Notes under the pieces: model-generated
What the model was told of the DNA's origin: nothing
What the model saw: only the letters and a program-made list of their open reading frames with translations
Database searches by the model: none
From: an uncultured Aquimarina sp.
GTDB lineage: Bacteria > Bacteroidota > Bacteroidia > Flavobacteriales > Flavobacteriaceae
Length of the DNA: 64,000 bases
Assembly (NCBI GenBank): GCA_947498815.1
Contig: CANMLU010000018.1
Span: 31,131-95,130 of the forward strand
Direction: 5' to 3'
Program-made: the position numbers and the translations under genes
Part shown: positions 1 through 8,313 of the stretch, piece after piece
Numbering within the stretch: position 1 is the first letter of the stretch
Layout: each line of letters begins with the position of its first letter

Positions 1-58
1 ATGAAACTACAATCTTTATTTTCTTAAAGACGATTTTTAATAGCTTAAAAAATCAATC

Positions 59-1480
59 ATGGTCGCTGAATTTAATGAAACAGAAATTTCTGAAATAGAG
101 CGTATTTATGCTAGTCAGAAATCTCATTATGCATTAGTTGGAAAAACTAAAGCCTCGGAACGTATTGCGAAGTTGAAGAAATTTCAAGTAGCGATTTTAA
201 AATTTCGTTCAGAGTTAGAAGAGGCTATGTGGAAAGATTATCGAAAACCAGCTGCCGAAGTTGCGCTTACAGAAATTTATCCTGTGATCCAGGAAATCAG
301 ATTTGCTTTGAAACACCTTGGGGGATGGATGAAGCCCAAACGGGTTGCAAGACCAATAACAATGATAGGATCATCCTCTCGAGTTCATTATGAACCCAAG
401 GGGATGTGCCTTATTATTGCTCCGTGGAACTATCCCATGCAGCTTCTTTTTGCTCCATTGGTTTCTGCAATAGCAGCAGGGAATACCGTGATTCTTAAAC
501 CTTCAGAATTTAATTCTAATACCGTACAAGTGCTTAAACGTATCGTAGACGAAGCATTTGATGAAAGAGAGATAGCCGTTGTAGAAGGAGGTGTTGAGGT
601 GTCTACCAAATTGTTGGATATGAAGTTTAGTCATATCTTTTTTACCGGGGCCCCCGAAATTGGTAAAATAGTTATGGCGGCTGCCTCTAAGCACCTCACT
701 AGTGTAACTCTGGAATTGGGAGGAAAATCACCAACAATAATTGATGAAACTGCAGATATTAAAGCGATGGTTCCCAGAATTACCTGGGCCAAATTTGTGA
801 ATGCAGGACAAATATGTATTGCTCCTGATTATGTGATCGTTCATGAAAGTAAAAAAGAAGATTTTGTGCAAGGCATGGCGCAACAAATCAATAAGCACTA
901 TGGTAAAGATGCTATTGATTCTCCCGACTATCTTAGAATCATAAACTCAAGGCATTTTTTAAGGTTAAAGGGTTATTTGGAAGCTACTGTGCAACAAGGA
1001 GGAAAAGTGGTTTTCGGCGGAGCAATGAATGAAGCTGAAAATTATATTGAACCTACATTGATAACCGATGTCAAACAGAGTTCTGATTTGATGCAGCATG
1101 AAGTTTTTGGACCGATACTTCCCATTATTACCTACAAGGATAAACAGGAAGTTATTGAGTTAATTAAATCAAAAGAAAAGCCATTGGCTGTTTATATTTA
1201 TAGCCGTAGTAAGAAGAATATAAAATACTTTATTGAGAACACAAGCGCAGGAGGCACTTGCATTAATATGTCTGCTGTTCATGTTGGAAACCCTAATTTA
1301 CCTTTTGGAGGAATAAACAATAGCGGTATCGGAAAATCCAGAGGGCATTATGGTTTTTTGGAGTTTACCAACGAGCGGGGTGTTTTACATCAAAAACTAC
1401 CTAGTGCCGTTGAGTTTATGGCGCCACCATATACCAGATTTAAGCAGAAGTTAATTGATTGGACAATTAAGTATTTATAA
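59..1480 (+). CDS. NAD(P)-dependent aldehyde dehydrogenase, class 3-like
   Basis: 473-residue cytosolic enzyme that would oxidise an aldehyde to the acid with NAD(P)+. It has the family hallmarks: an APWNYP segment near residue 120, the general-base glutamate (about E219) in TLELGGKSP, and the catalytic cysteine (about C253) in NAGQICIAP. The short N-terminus and the C-terminal hydrophobic/basic tail (RFKQKLIDWTIKYL) fit the class 3 ALDH group (fatty or aromatic aldehydes) rather than betaine-aldehyde types. The substrate cannot be told. Start is the first ATG; the gene stands alone and converges on the next gene. Confidence 0.93.
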   Translation: MVAEFNETEISEIERIYASQKSHYALVGKTKASERIAKLKKFQVAILKFRSELEEAMWKDYRKPAAEVALTEIYPVIQEIRFALKHLGGWMKPKRVARPITMIGSSSRVHYEPKGMCLIIAPWNYPMQLLFAPLVSAIAAGNTVILKPSEFNSNTVQVLKRIVDEAFDEREIAVVEGGVEVSTKLLDMKFSHIFFTGAPEIGKIVMAAASKHLTSVTLELGGKSPTIIDETADIKAMVPRITWAKFVNAGQICIAPDYVIVHESKKEDFVQGMAQQINKHYGKDAIDSPDYLRIINSRHFLRLKGYLEATVQQGGKVVFGGAMNEAENYIEPTLITDVKQSSDLMQHEVFGPILPIITYKDKQEVIELIKSKEKPLAVYIYSRSKKNIKYFIENTSAGGTCINMSAVHVGNPNLPFGGINNSGIGKSRGHYGFLEFTNERGVLHQKLPSAVEFMAPPYTRFKQKLIDWTIKYL

Positions 1481-1492
1481 GACACAGGTTAC

Positions 1493-2023
1493 TTATCTTA
1501 AAGAAAACCCTTTAGCAGCCCACCAAGGGTGGATTTCAATTACCAGGCGTCCAGACTTTACCATGGGATCAGAATTTGCTAGGCTATCGGCCATTTCTTG
1601 AGTGGGAGTGTTGTAAATAGTAATGCCGCGAATATCTCCATCATCTCCAAATGGTCCGGATATGTCTGCATATCCTTCTTTGTACATTCGGCCAAGGTGT
1701 GCACGATGTAGTTTTTGTAAATTAGCTGCTTCTTCTTCACTTTGTGAACGATTGGCTCCTTTTTTTAAGAAAGCGATAAAATATTGTTGCATAATCACAG
1801 TATCGCCACTTTCTTTGTCAACATATTCGAAGATTTGAAAACCTTCTTTTTGGAGTTTTTCTTTAATCACCTTTGCAGAAGGTTCCTTATTTTCTTCTTC
1901 ATTAGTAATCGTTTCTTTTTTTTCGACCTCGACCTGTTGTTGATTTTGTTGACAGGATATCAATAGTACGAATGAAGTGAAAATAAGAGCTTTAAGAATT
2001 GATGAAAGACGTGTGATAAACAT
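1493..2023 (-). CDS. Lipoprotein with YCII-related domain
   Basis: 176 residues. The N-terminus is a signal peptide ending in a lipobox (LLISC, Cys near residue 24), followed by a Glu/Lys-rich linker to about residue 60. Residues about 75-170 match the YCII fold: a YFIAFLKKG strand, then HRAHLGRMYKEGY, SGPFGDDGDIRGI, and a TQEMADSLANSDPMVKSG helix. YCII domains are small dimeric alpha/beta barrels with a conserved His/Asp; members are mostly uncharacterised. Being lipid-anchored is unusual for a YCII protein and suggests periplasmic placement. Function unknown. Confidence 0.75.
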   Translation of the reverse strand: MFITRLSSILKALIFTSFVLLISCQQNQQQVEVEKKETITNEEENKEPSAKVIKEKLQKEGFQIFEYVDKESGDTVIMQQYFIAFLKKGANRSQSEEEAANLQKLHRAHLGRMYKEGYADISGPFGDDGDIRGITIYNTPTQEMADSLANSDPMVKSGRLVIEIHPWWAAKGFSLR

Positions 2024-2044
2024 GGCCTTATGGTTTTACAAAAT

Positions 2045-2080
2045 TAAACACCACCAAATATACTAATTTGATGGTGTTTA
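2045..2080 (-). terminator. Probable terminator downstream of outer-membrane gene
   Basis: 15-bp inverted repeat (2045-2059 with 2066-2080, one wobble pair, 6-nt loop) just after the minus-strand barrel gene. On the minus strand it is followed by a short T-rich run. It lies in the 77-bp gap before the lipoprotein gene start. Confidence 0.55.
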
Positions 2081-2100
2081 AAGTAATAGTGCGTCTTGCT

Positions 2101-3000
2101 CTAATTTGTTTTGTATACTAATCCTAAAGAAAAAGAGGATGCTTTATCATAATTTCTTCCTTGCATGTTTACGGCATATCCTGTCGAAATACCAATACTA
2201 TTTTTGTAAACGGGAACGTATAAATCTAGATTAAGGTTGGCATAATCCACTTCGGTTTCCGGTAAAGCCGCGGCACCACCTGCGTCAATAAATTCTTGAG
2301 AACCTATATCAAATCCACTCAATGAATTTTGGACACCTATTTTTGCATGTGCATAAAACCATTTGTTGTAGTATCCCAGTTTGGCGCTATACATAAAAGC
2401 ATCGGGCACCTCAAAATCCGAACTGTTTTTTAGACTATAGACCGCTTGTACTTCCAAAAACAGATTGGATGCCGTCGTAAACTGTATAAATCCGCAACCA
2501 TCAAATACGGTAGCACCACTACCTAGAGATAAAATCCCTGCTGCTTCGTAGCCACCAACGGGAACTGTAATTCCTGTGGCGCCTCCCATAGCTATTCTGG
2601 ATTTGTTGTCAAATTTTTTCTCAAGAACCCTGGCTTTCAAAAAAACGTTTAAATCTTGAACACCTTCAACCTGGCTCACCCCTTGCACAGGGTCCAATGC
2701 ACCAGTTTCGTTTTCAATACTAATATAAGGCATGGTGGCCGAGGTAGATAGCCAATTCAAAATTCCATATTCTCCATATACACTGTAAATAGAAGACGAG
2801 ATTTCACCCATATTTGCGGGATTACCTGGTGTAAGAACATCTCCCCGATAAAAGTTGTCATAGCTTTTCATGGAGTAGGATGTCGCTACAGTTAGCTCAT
2901 TTTGTTTCGGAAAAAAACCATTTATAATAGTTTGGGCAGTCATAGATGATATTGATACCATAAACAGTATCACTACCAATTTTCTTGGGGTAGTTTGCAT
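2101..3000 (-). CDS. Outer-membrane beta-barrel protein, paralogue 1
   Basis: 299 residues with a signal peptide (hydrophobic stretch ending near MTAQ, residue about 23). The rest is an alternating amphipathic strand pattern ending in an aromatic/aliphatic tail (FSLGLVYKTN), typical of an outer-membrane barrel. It resembles the MetA-pathway/transporter-like barrel group annotated in Bacteroidota, but the substrate is unknown. It is about half identical to the next gene upstream (3308-4213) along the whole length: both carry NGF(F/Y)PK, GEISSSI, GVQDL, GGATG and PETEVDY. They are therefore a tandem duplication. Both are read leftwards. Confidence 0.72.
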   Translation of the reverse strand: MQTTPRKLVVILFMVSISSMTAQTIINGFFPKQNELTVATSYSMKSYDNFYRGDVLTPGNPANMGEISSSIYSVYGEYGILNWLSTSATMPYISIENETGALDPVQGVSQVEGVQDLNVFLKARVLEKKFDNKSRIAMGGATGITVPVGGYEAAGILSLGSGATVFDGCGFIQFTTASNLFLEVQAVYSLKNSSDFEVPDAFMYSAKLGYYNKWFYAHAKIGVQNSLSGFDIGSQEFIDAGGAAALPETEVDYANLNLDLYVPVYKNSIGISTGYAVNMQGRNYDKASSFSLGLVYKTN

Positions 3001-3207
3001 AGATATAATTTTAAGTTGGAAATATGAAATTATGAATTTATTATCATTTTAACTAAAATTAACGTTAATTTACTGTTAAAACTCATAAATTGATTAAAAA
3101 TATGCAGAATATTACGGGATAACTGTCGCTTTATTCGGGCCTACGAGTATTCTTAATTTGTGTAAGTTTAATAATGGAGATGGAATTACTTTGATTAAAA
3201 ATTAATT

Positions 3208-3281
3208 ATGCTGTCATATCAAGTAGAGTTGAAATGTAATAATGATAATTATCTTTTCAACTCTACTTGATATGACAGCAT
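3208..3281. repeat. Perfect 27-bp inverted repeat, REP-like (variant)
   Basis: Arms 3208-3234 and 3255-3281 are perfectly complementary around a 20-nt loop. The arm core (TGTCATATCAAGTAGAGTTG) corresponds position by position to the flavobacterial TGTCA..GAGCGGAGTCGA element seen at 30022 and 36857, but with C-to-T and G-to-A changes present symmetrically in both arms. It lies between the two barrel paralogues and can act as a hairpin between their transcripts. The rest of the gap 3001-3307 is AT-rich and shows no gene; part of it should be the promoter of the 2101-3000 gene. Confidence 0.85.
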
Positions 3282-3307
3282 GTTCTAATATAAGTGGCAA
3301 ATAGTTT

Positions 3308-4213
3308 CTATTTTGCTGTATATACCAGGCCAAAGGACAAAGAAGATTGTTTGTTATAATTTCTTCCGGTTAATGTGGTTCCGTAGCCTGCCGAAACGCC
3401 TACATTACTTTTATATAGGGGAATATAAAAATCGAAAGACAGATTAGTGTAATCTACTTCTGTTTCTGGAAGAATAGCGGCTCCACCTGCATCGCCAAAC
3501 TCTGGAGTTCCTATATCAAACCCAGACATCGAATCCTGTATGTCCAGTTTTGCATGTAGATATAGAAACTCATTATGAAACCCTAATTTAGCACTATATA
3601 GCATGGCATTGGGAATATCAAAATCACTACTATTCCTGAGACTATATCCTAATTGAACTTCACTAAATATATTCATGGGCAGGGTGTACTGTACAATGGC
3701 CGATCCATTCAATGTAGTAGCTTGGTTCCCTAAAGATAGAACTCCAGCACCCTCATAATCTCCTATGGGTAAGGTGGCTCCAGTGGCTCCACCAACCGTT
3801 ACTCGCGATGAGTTTTGAAATTTTTTTTCAAAAACTCTAGCTTTTATAAAAATGCCAAGATCTTGCACACCATCCACTGCCGCCACTTGTTGAACTGGAT
3901 CCAGGACACCATCTTCGCTTTCAACTGTAATATAGGGCAAAGTAACGGTTGAGGACAACCAGTCTAAAATTGCATATTGGCCATAAAAAGATATAATTGA
4001 TGAAGAAATTTCGCCAAGACCGGCTGGATTACCTTCAGACAAAGTAGAGCCTCTATAAAACTGGTCGTAACTTTTGTATGAGAAACTTGGGGCCAGGGTA
4101 AATGTGTTTTTTTTAGGATAAAAACCATTAACGGGTAGCTGTGCCCATACGTTTAAAAAAGGACATAAGAGTAACATGATCCCTATAAGGGATTTTTTAG
4201 ATTTGTGTAACAT
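3308..4213 (-). CDS. Outer-membrane beta-barrel protein, paralogue 2
   Basis: 301 residues with a signal peptide (LLLCPFLNVWAQ, cut near residue 25) and a full-length barrel matching the paralogue at 2101-3000, including GEISSS, GVQDL, GGATGA and PETEVDY. A C-terminal beta-signal-like tail (LSFGLVYTAK) supports outer-membrane insertion. Transcription runs from this gene towards paralogue 1, but a 307-bp gap with a large hairpin separates them, so they may be independent units. Substrate or role unknown. Confidence 0.72.
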   Translation of the reverse strand: MLHKSKKSLIGIMLLLCPFLNVWAQLPVNGFYPKKNTFTLAPSFSYKSYDQFYRGSTLSEGNPAGLGEISSSIISFYGQYAILDWLSSTVTLPYITVESEDGVLDPVQQVAAVDGVQDLGIFIKARVFEKKFQNSSRVTVGGATGATLPIGDYEGAGVLSLGNQATTLNGSAIVQYTLPMNIFSEVQLGYSLRNSSDFDIPNAMLYSAKLGFHNEFLYLHAKLDIQDSMSGFDIGTPEFGDAGGAAILPETEVDYTNLSFDFYIPLYKSNVGVSAGYGTTLTGRNYNKQSSLSFGLVYTAK

Positions 4214-4350
4214 AATTTAAATTTTGGTTAATAATAAGTCGACTTAGACGAACTCATTATGCCTGCCTTACTCGGCATTTATGTTACACTTTTGTTAAGG
4301 TGTTGTAAGGAATTGTTAATTGAAGTCAAAGCCTTTTTTACGGTACTTTT

Positions 4351-4818
4351 TTACCATAAAACAAAGGGTTTTTTACTCAATTGTGAATTATAATATTTTG
4401 AATCACCGGTGACTTCTTTCCCGAACCATTTTGGTACCAAAAATGACTCATTTTCTTCTTTCAACTCTATTTCTGCAATAATCAACCCTTTGTTTTTACC
4501 AAAAAACTCGTCTACTTCGATAACATGTGTACCAGATTGGATTTCGTAACGTACTTTTTCAATAATTCCTTCTTCACATAATTCCATTAACAGCTCAGCA
4601 TCGGTAACCGAGATTTCTTTTTCCCATTCAAAACGTGATGTGCCCGAAGAGTTGCCAATCCCTTTTACCGTTAAAAAAGCTTGATCGCCTTTTATTCGAA
4701 CGCGAACAGTGCGTTCTGGATGTGTATTTAGGAACCCTTGCACAATGCGATACTTATTTTGAGCTTCTTGTTTAAAAGCTTCGGAATTTACGAGAAATTT
4801 ACGTTCTATTTCGATCAT
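4351..4818 (-). CDS. CYTH domain protein
   Basis: 155 residues forming one CYTH (triphosphate tunnel) domain. The diagnostic EIERKF occurs at residues 3-8. It is followed by alternating charged strands (RVRIKGDQAFLTVKG, FEWEKEIS, YEIQSG, EVDEFFG, IAEIELK) that line the tunnel and bind metal and triphosphate. Prokaryotic single-domain members are usually inorganic triphosphatases or of unknown function; a cyclase activity is not implied. The length is typical for the stand-alone form. Confidence 0.9.
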   Translation of the reverse strand: MIEIERKFLVNSEAFKQEAQNKYRIVQGFLNTHPERTVRVRIKGDQAFLTVKGIGNSSGTSRFEWEKEISVTDAELLMELCEEGIIEKVRYEIQSGTHVIEVDEFFGKNKGLIIAEIELKEENESFLVPKWFGKEVTGDSKYYNSQLSKKPFVLW

Positions 4819-4831
4819 AATTAAATTTGTA

Positions 4832-4898
4832 TGTCTGTCTGAGCCTGTCGAAGACTTTTTCTTAGAGGTGTTTAATCTTCGACAAGCTCAGTTTGACA
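4832..4898. repeat. REP-like inverted repeat (TGTC..GAGCxTGTCGAAGA type)
   Basis: Arms 4832-4854 and 4876-4898 are nearly complementary; the right arm reads TGTCAAACTGAGCTTGTCGA on the opposite strand, a form widespread in flavobacterial genomes. It sits between the CYTH gene start and the stop of the NAD(P)-binding gene and may act as a transcription end for the latter. Confidence 0.75.
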
Positions 4899-4911
4899 AC
4901 CATAATGAATT

Positions 4912-5571
4912 TTAGTTTTTTGAAATCTCCTTTATCTCATCAGAAAGTATTGTTTTCTGATCGAAATCATTATTTGCAAGCCGAATCATCGCTGAAACGA
5001 TCGTTTCAGGTTCAATTGTTCGATATTTTCCTAGAGGACCTATTAACAATGGATTAAAAATTTTCATTAAAACTTTAAAAAAATATTCACCAGGTCTTTT
5101 CTCATCTCTTTTGCCACCAATGAGCGACGGTTGCAAGATGTGAGTTTTAGGAATATCAAATTCTAGAATGGCCTTTTCCATTTCACCCTTGGTACGATTA
5201 TAAAATACTCGGCTATTGGCATCTGCACCCAAGGCAGAGATCACAACAAAAACAGGAATTTTATTGGTTTTACAGAGTCGCGCAGCACTTACCGGAATAC
5301 CATAATCGATTTTATGGTATAATTCTTTATCTGGGGTTTTGGCAGCAGTCGTGCCAATACAGCAAAAGACTTGATCCGCTATAAATTCTTCTGCATGATC
5401 TCTTAATTGAAGCATATCGATAAGATGTTCCTCGACTTTTTGATCGGTGATGCCAACACTTGTCCTGGAAAACAATTTGATTTTTGAATAGCGATTATCA
5501 TGTATCATTTTTTGAAGTAATATTCTCCCTGTAAGGCCAGTAGCGCCAATTATGATTGCTGTTTTTGTCAT
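4912..5571 (-). CDS. NAD(P)-binding Rossmann protein (atypical SDR, HTATIP2-like)
   Basis: 219 residues. A Rossmann dinucleotide motif lies at residues 7-14 (IGATGLTGR). FCCIGTTAAKTPDKE near residue 70 and VVISALGADANS followed by YNRTKGEME are the signature of the atypical short-chain dehydrogenase group containing HTATIP2/TIP30 and YwnB-like proteins. The YxxxK pair (Y and K of YNRTKG) is present. Substrate unknown. The gene is preceded by a degenerate REP-like region. Confidence 0.82.
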   Translation of the reverse strand: MTKTAIIIGATGLTGRILLQKMIHDNRYSKIKLFSRTSVGITDQKVEEHLIDMLQLRDHAEEFIADQVFCCIGTTAAKTPDKELYHKIDYGIPVSAARLCKTNKIPVFVVISALGADANSRVFYNRTKGEMEKAILEFDIPKTHILQPSLIGGKRDEKRPGEYFFKVLMKIFNPLLIGPLGKYRTIEPETIVSAMIRLANNDFDQKTILSDEIKEISKN

Positions 5572-5589
5572 ACTTAATTAATTATTAAC

Positions 5590-5678
5590 CGTCATACCGA
5601 GTCTATCAACTTCGCTCAAGACAAGCTCAAGTGAAAATATGGTTTATACTAAGCACAGTCGAAGTACTCGAGATGACT
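5590..5678. repeat. Degenerate REP-like repeat
   Basis: Outer arms (GTCATACCGAGT near 5591 and ACTCGAGATGAC near 5666) are complementary with mismatches. The interior has decayed and holds a second AAGCTCAAG/CTTCGCTCAAG-like segment. It occupies most of the spacer between the NAD(P)-binding gene and dinB, which are divergent. Confidence 0.5.
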
Positions 5679-5717
5679 GAAGAAAAACTTTTATCAATGA
5701 CCTAAAGATATTACAAA

Positions 5718-5744
5718 TTGAATCATCAATATCCATTATTTTTG
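5718..5744 (+). promoter_or_regulatory. Bacteroidota-type promoter of dinB
   Basis: A TATTTTTG box (5737-5744) matches TAnnTTTG, with a TTG at 5718-5720 about 16 nt upstream. Expected initiation, some 5-7 nt after the box, falls at or beside the GTG start codon at 5749, so the mRNA may be leaderless. Confidence 0.55.
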
Positions 5745-5748
5745 TAAA

Positions 5749-6861
5749 GTGGAAGAATTACTGGCACATAGAAAAATAATCCATGTCGACATGGATGCTT
5801 TCTACGCTTCGGTAGAGCAAATGGATAATCCTGAGTTAAAAGGAAAGCCTTTGGCTGTCGGTGGTGGAGGAAAGCGTGGTGTAGTGAGTGCAGCAAGTTA
5901 TGAGGCCAGGGTATTTGGTGTGCGATCTGCTATGCCGGGATTTACAGCCAGAAAACTATGCCCGGATCTGATCTTTGTGCGACCTAGATTTGATCGTTAC
6001 CAGGAAATCTCTGGTCAAGTCCGAAAAATATTCTTTGATTATACCGATCTGGTAGAACCCTTGTCTCTTGATGAAGCCTATCTTGATGTTACCAAAAACA
6101 AGAAAGGACATCCAAGTGCGACTTTAATTGCACAAGAAATAAGACAACGTATTTTTGATGAAGTCGGTTTAACCGCTTCTGCCGGGATATCGATTAATAA
6201 GTTTGTAGCCAAGATCGCAAGCGACTATAACAAACCCAATGGGCAAAAAACGGTAAATCCAGAAGATGTAATCGCATTTCTTGAAGATTTGGATGTTAAA
6301 AAGTTTTATGGAGTTGGTAAAGTGACCCAAGCCAAAATGTATCAAATGGGGATTTATACCGGAAAAGATTTAAAATCAAAACCCGAAGAGTTTCTTATAC
6401 AGCATTTTGGTAAATCCGGGGGGCATTATTTTCGGATAGTGCGAGGGATACATCAAAGTGAAGTGAAACCAAACCGTGAACGTAAATCCCTTGCTGCAGA
6501 GCGCACTTTTAGCGAGAACATAGCCTCAGAGATTTATATGCTCGAAAGGTTGGAAAGCATTGCCGAAGAATTACAAAAACGACTCAAACGAAGCAAAGTT
6601 ACCGGCAGAACTGTGACATTAAAGATCAAATACAGTGATTTCACCCTCCAAACCCGAAGTAAAACCCTACCATATTTTGTAAATGATGCTACCATATTAT
6701 TAGAAACTGCCAAAGATCTGCTATACCAGGATAAAATGAAAGATTCTGTGCGATTATTGGGAATTTCACTCTCTAATTTAAATACAGGAAAGAAAAATGA
6801 GAAGAAAAAGGAAAAAGAGAACGAAGAAGTAGAAATTATTCAGTTACGATTTGATTTTTGA
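5749..6861 (+). CDS. dinB: DNA polymerase IV (Y-family)
   Basis: 370 residues. Error-prone translesion polymerase. Residues 10-20 carry the HVDMDAFYASVE motif with the first catalytic Asp. The second acidic pair is in PLSLDEAYLDV (about residue 105). KFVAKIASDYNKPNG follows, and the little-finger region extends to about residue 345. The C-terminus ends in QLRFDF, close to a beta-clamp-binding peptide (QLxLF-like). The start is GTG at 5749: the only in-frame ATG falls inside the catalytic motif, and the N-terminus fits the family. The Lys/Glu-rich stretch at about 347-358 is a flexible linker. Confidence 0.95.
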   Translation: MEELLAHRKIIHVDMDAFYASVEQMDNPELKGKPLAVGGGGKRGVVSAASYEARVFGVRSAMPGFTARKLCPDLIFVRPRFDRYQEISGQVRKIFFDYTDLVEPLSLDEAYLDVTKNKKGHPSATLIAQEIRQRIFDEVGLTASAGISINKFVAKIASDYNKPNGQKTVNPEDVIAFLEDLDVKKFYGVGKVTQAKMYQMGIYTGKDLKSKPEEFLIQHFGKSGGHYFRIVRGIHQSEVKPNRERKSLAAERTFSENIASEIYMLERLESIAEELQKRLKRSKVTGRTVTLKIKYSDFTLQTRSKTLPYFVNDATILLETAKDLLYQDKMKDSVRLLGISLSNLNTGKKNEKKKEKENEEVEIIQLRFDF

Positions 6862-6870
6862 TCAAAAAAG

Positions 6871-6931
6871 TATCAATTCGAGCATTTTTGCAATAAAATG
6901 AAGAAAAATATGTCGAAAATCGCTTTTTCCG
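6871..6931. repeat. Degenerate copy of the long flavobacterial repeat
   Basis: The stretch with TCAATTCGAGCATTTTT and later AAATATGTCGAAAATCGC matches, with changes, the element at 63822-63881. It is located between the convergent dinB and aminotransferase genes. Confidence 0.45.
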
Positions 6932-6961
6932 GGTAGAAATGGTCAAATTAAGCTGTTTTTT

Positions 6962-8107
6962 TCAAATTTGACATAAAATCTCTGCAGCTCTTTTCAATGT
7001 ATCTTCAGTCTTGGCAAAACAAAAGCGAAGTACGTTATCATCTTGTTGATTTAAATTAAATACAGAAACCGGTATTGAAGCAATTTTGTAATCTTTGGTA
7101 AGTCTTTCGGCGAAAGCCACATCACCTTCATCTGTAATAGTAGAATAATCCAGTAACTGAAAATACGTTCCCGAAGCAGGAGCAAAGTTAAAACGAGATT
7201 CTTTGATCAATGATAAGAAAAGATCACGTTTCTCTTGATAAAAATCGGGTAGCGATAGATAATGCGCTGGAGTTTTTAAATATTCTGCCAGGGCATACTG
7301 CATAGGATGATTGCTGCAAAACACATTAAATTGATGCACTTTTCTGAATTCTTCCATCAAGGCTTTTGAAGCAATGCAATATCCCATTTTCCAACCTGTA
7401 GTATGAAATGTTTTTCCGAAAGAAGCTGTGATAAATGCACGTTCTGCTAATCCAGGAAAAAGTGCTGCACTTTGATGTTGTTGTCCATCAAAAATAATAT
7501 GTTCATATACCTCGTCGCTTAACAAAATAATGTTGGTATTCTTTAGTAGTTTTTCTAGTTGAAGCATATCATCTTTGGACCAAATGCTTCCACTGGGATT
7601 ATGTGGACTATTTATGATAACCATTTTGGTTCTCGATGTGATTTTTGAGGCTACTTCTTTCCAATTTACAGTAAATTCGGGTGCTGACAGCTGTACTGGA
7701 ACGATCGTTCCTCCAAATAATTCGATGGAAGGTTCGTAGGAATCATAAGCTGGTTTGAAAATGATAACCTCGTCTCCTGGATGTATAAATGCCGAAATAA
7801 TCGTAAAAATGGCTTGTGTAGCACCCGATGTTACCGTGACTTCTGTATCAGGATGGTATGTACTACCATACAACGAATTGGTTTTTTCGGCAATTACTTC
7901 TCTCAAAGATAGCAGGCCGGGCATTGGAGCGTATTGATTATACCCTTTTTTCATGCCTTGTGTGACCAAATCAATAAGTCGGGGGTTAGCTTCAAAATTT
8001 GGGAACCCTTGTGAGAGGTTAATGGCATCAAATTGAGATGCAAGTTTGCTCATTACTGTAAAAATCGTGGTGCCAACTTCTGGAAGTTTGGATTGTATCT
8101 GTCGCAT
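6962..8107 (-). CDS. PLP-dependent aminotransferase (methionine/kynurenine aminotransferase type)
   Basis: 381 residues, fold-type I class I/II aminotransferase. It has SQGFPNFE near residue 34, SGATQAIF near 95, NSPHNPSG near 166, LSDEVYEHIIFDG near 198 and the PLP lysine in SFGKTFHTTGWKMGY (about residue 233). These are typical of the YbdL/kynurenine aminotransferase branch, which in bacteria acts chiefly on methionine and aromatic 2-oxo acids. Single gene; its 5' region faces sdhC divergently. Confidence 0.88.
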   Translation of the reverse strand: MRQIQSKLPEVGTTIFTVMSKLASQFDAINLSQGFPNFEANPRLIDLVTQGMKKGYNQYAPMPGLLSLREVIAEKTNSLYGSTYHPDTEVTVTSGATQAIFTIISAFIHPGDEVIIFKPAYDSYEPSIELFGGTIVPVQLSAPEFTVNWKEVASKITSRTKMVIINSPHNPSGSIWSKDDMLQLEKLLKNTNIILLSDEVYEHIIFDGQQHQSAALFPGLAERAFITASFGKTFHTTGWKMGYCIASKALMEEFRKVHQFNVFCSNHPMQYALAEYLKTPAHYLSLPDFYQEKRDLFLSLIKESRFNFAPASGTYFQLLDYSTITDEGDVAFAERLTKDYKIASIPVSVFNLNQQDDNVLRFCFAKTEDTLKRAAEILCQI

Positions 8108-8254
8108 GAAGTAAAATTAACATAATTATAAAAACATCACCTTCTTTTTGTTTAAAGTATGTCCTATATTTCAAACGTTTTAGTGAGGAATTCTCAACAA
8201 AACTTTATCTTTTTTATATTGATTATAAATAGTGAAACAAACATAAGCTAAAGC

Positions 8255-8285
8255 TTGGCTAAAATGACACTGAATCCTATTTTTG
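8255..8285 (+). promoter_or_regulatory. Promoter of sdhCAB
   Basis: A TATTTTTG box (8278-8285, consensus TAnnTTTG) is preceded by TTG (8255-8257) with a 20-nt spacer. It lies 28 bp before the sdhC start, an excellent fit to the Bacteroidota housekeeping promoter. Confidence 0.72.
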
Positions 8286-8313
8286 CTTCACAACTAATTA
8301 AACATTTTAAATA

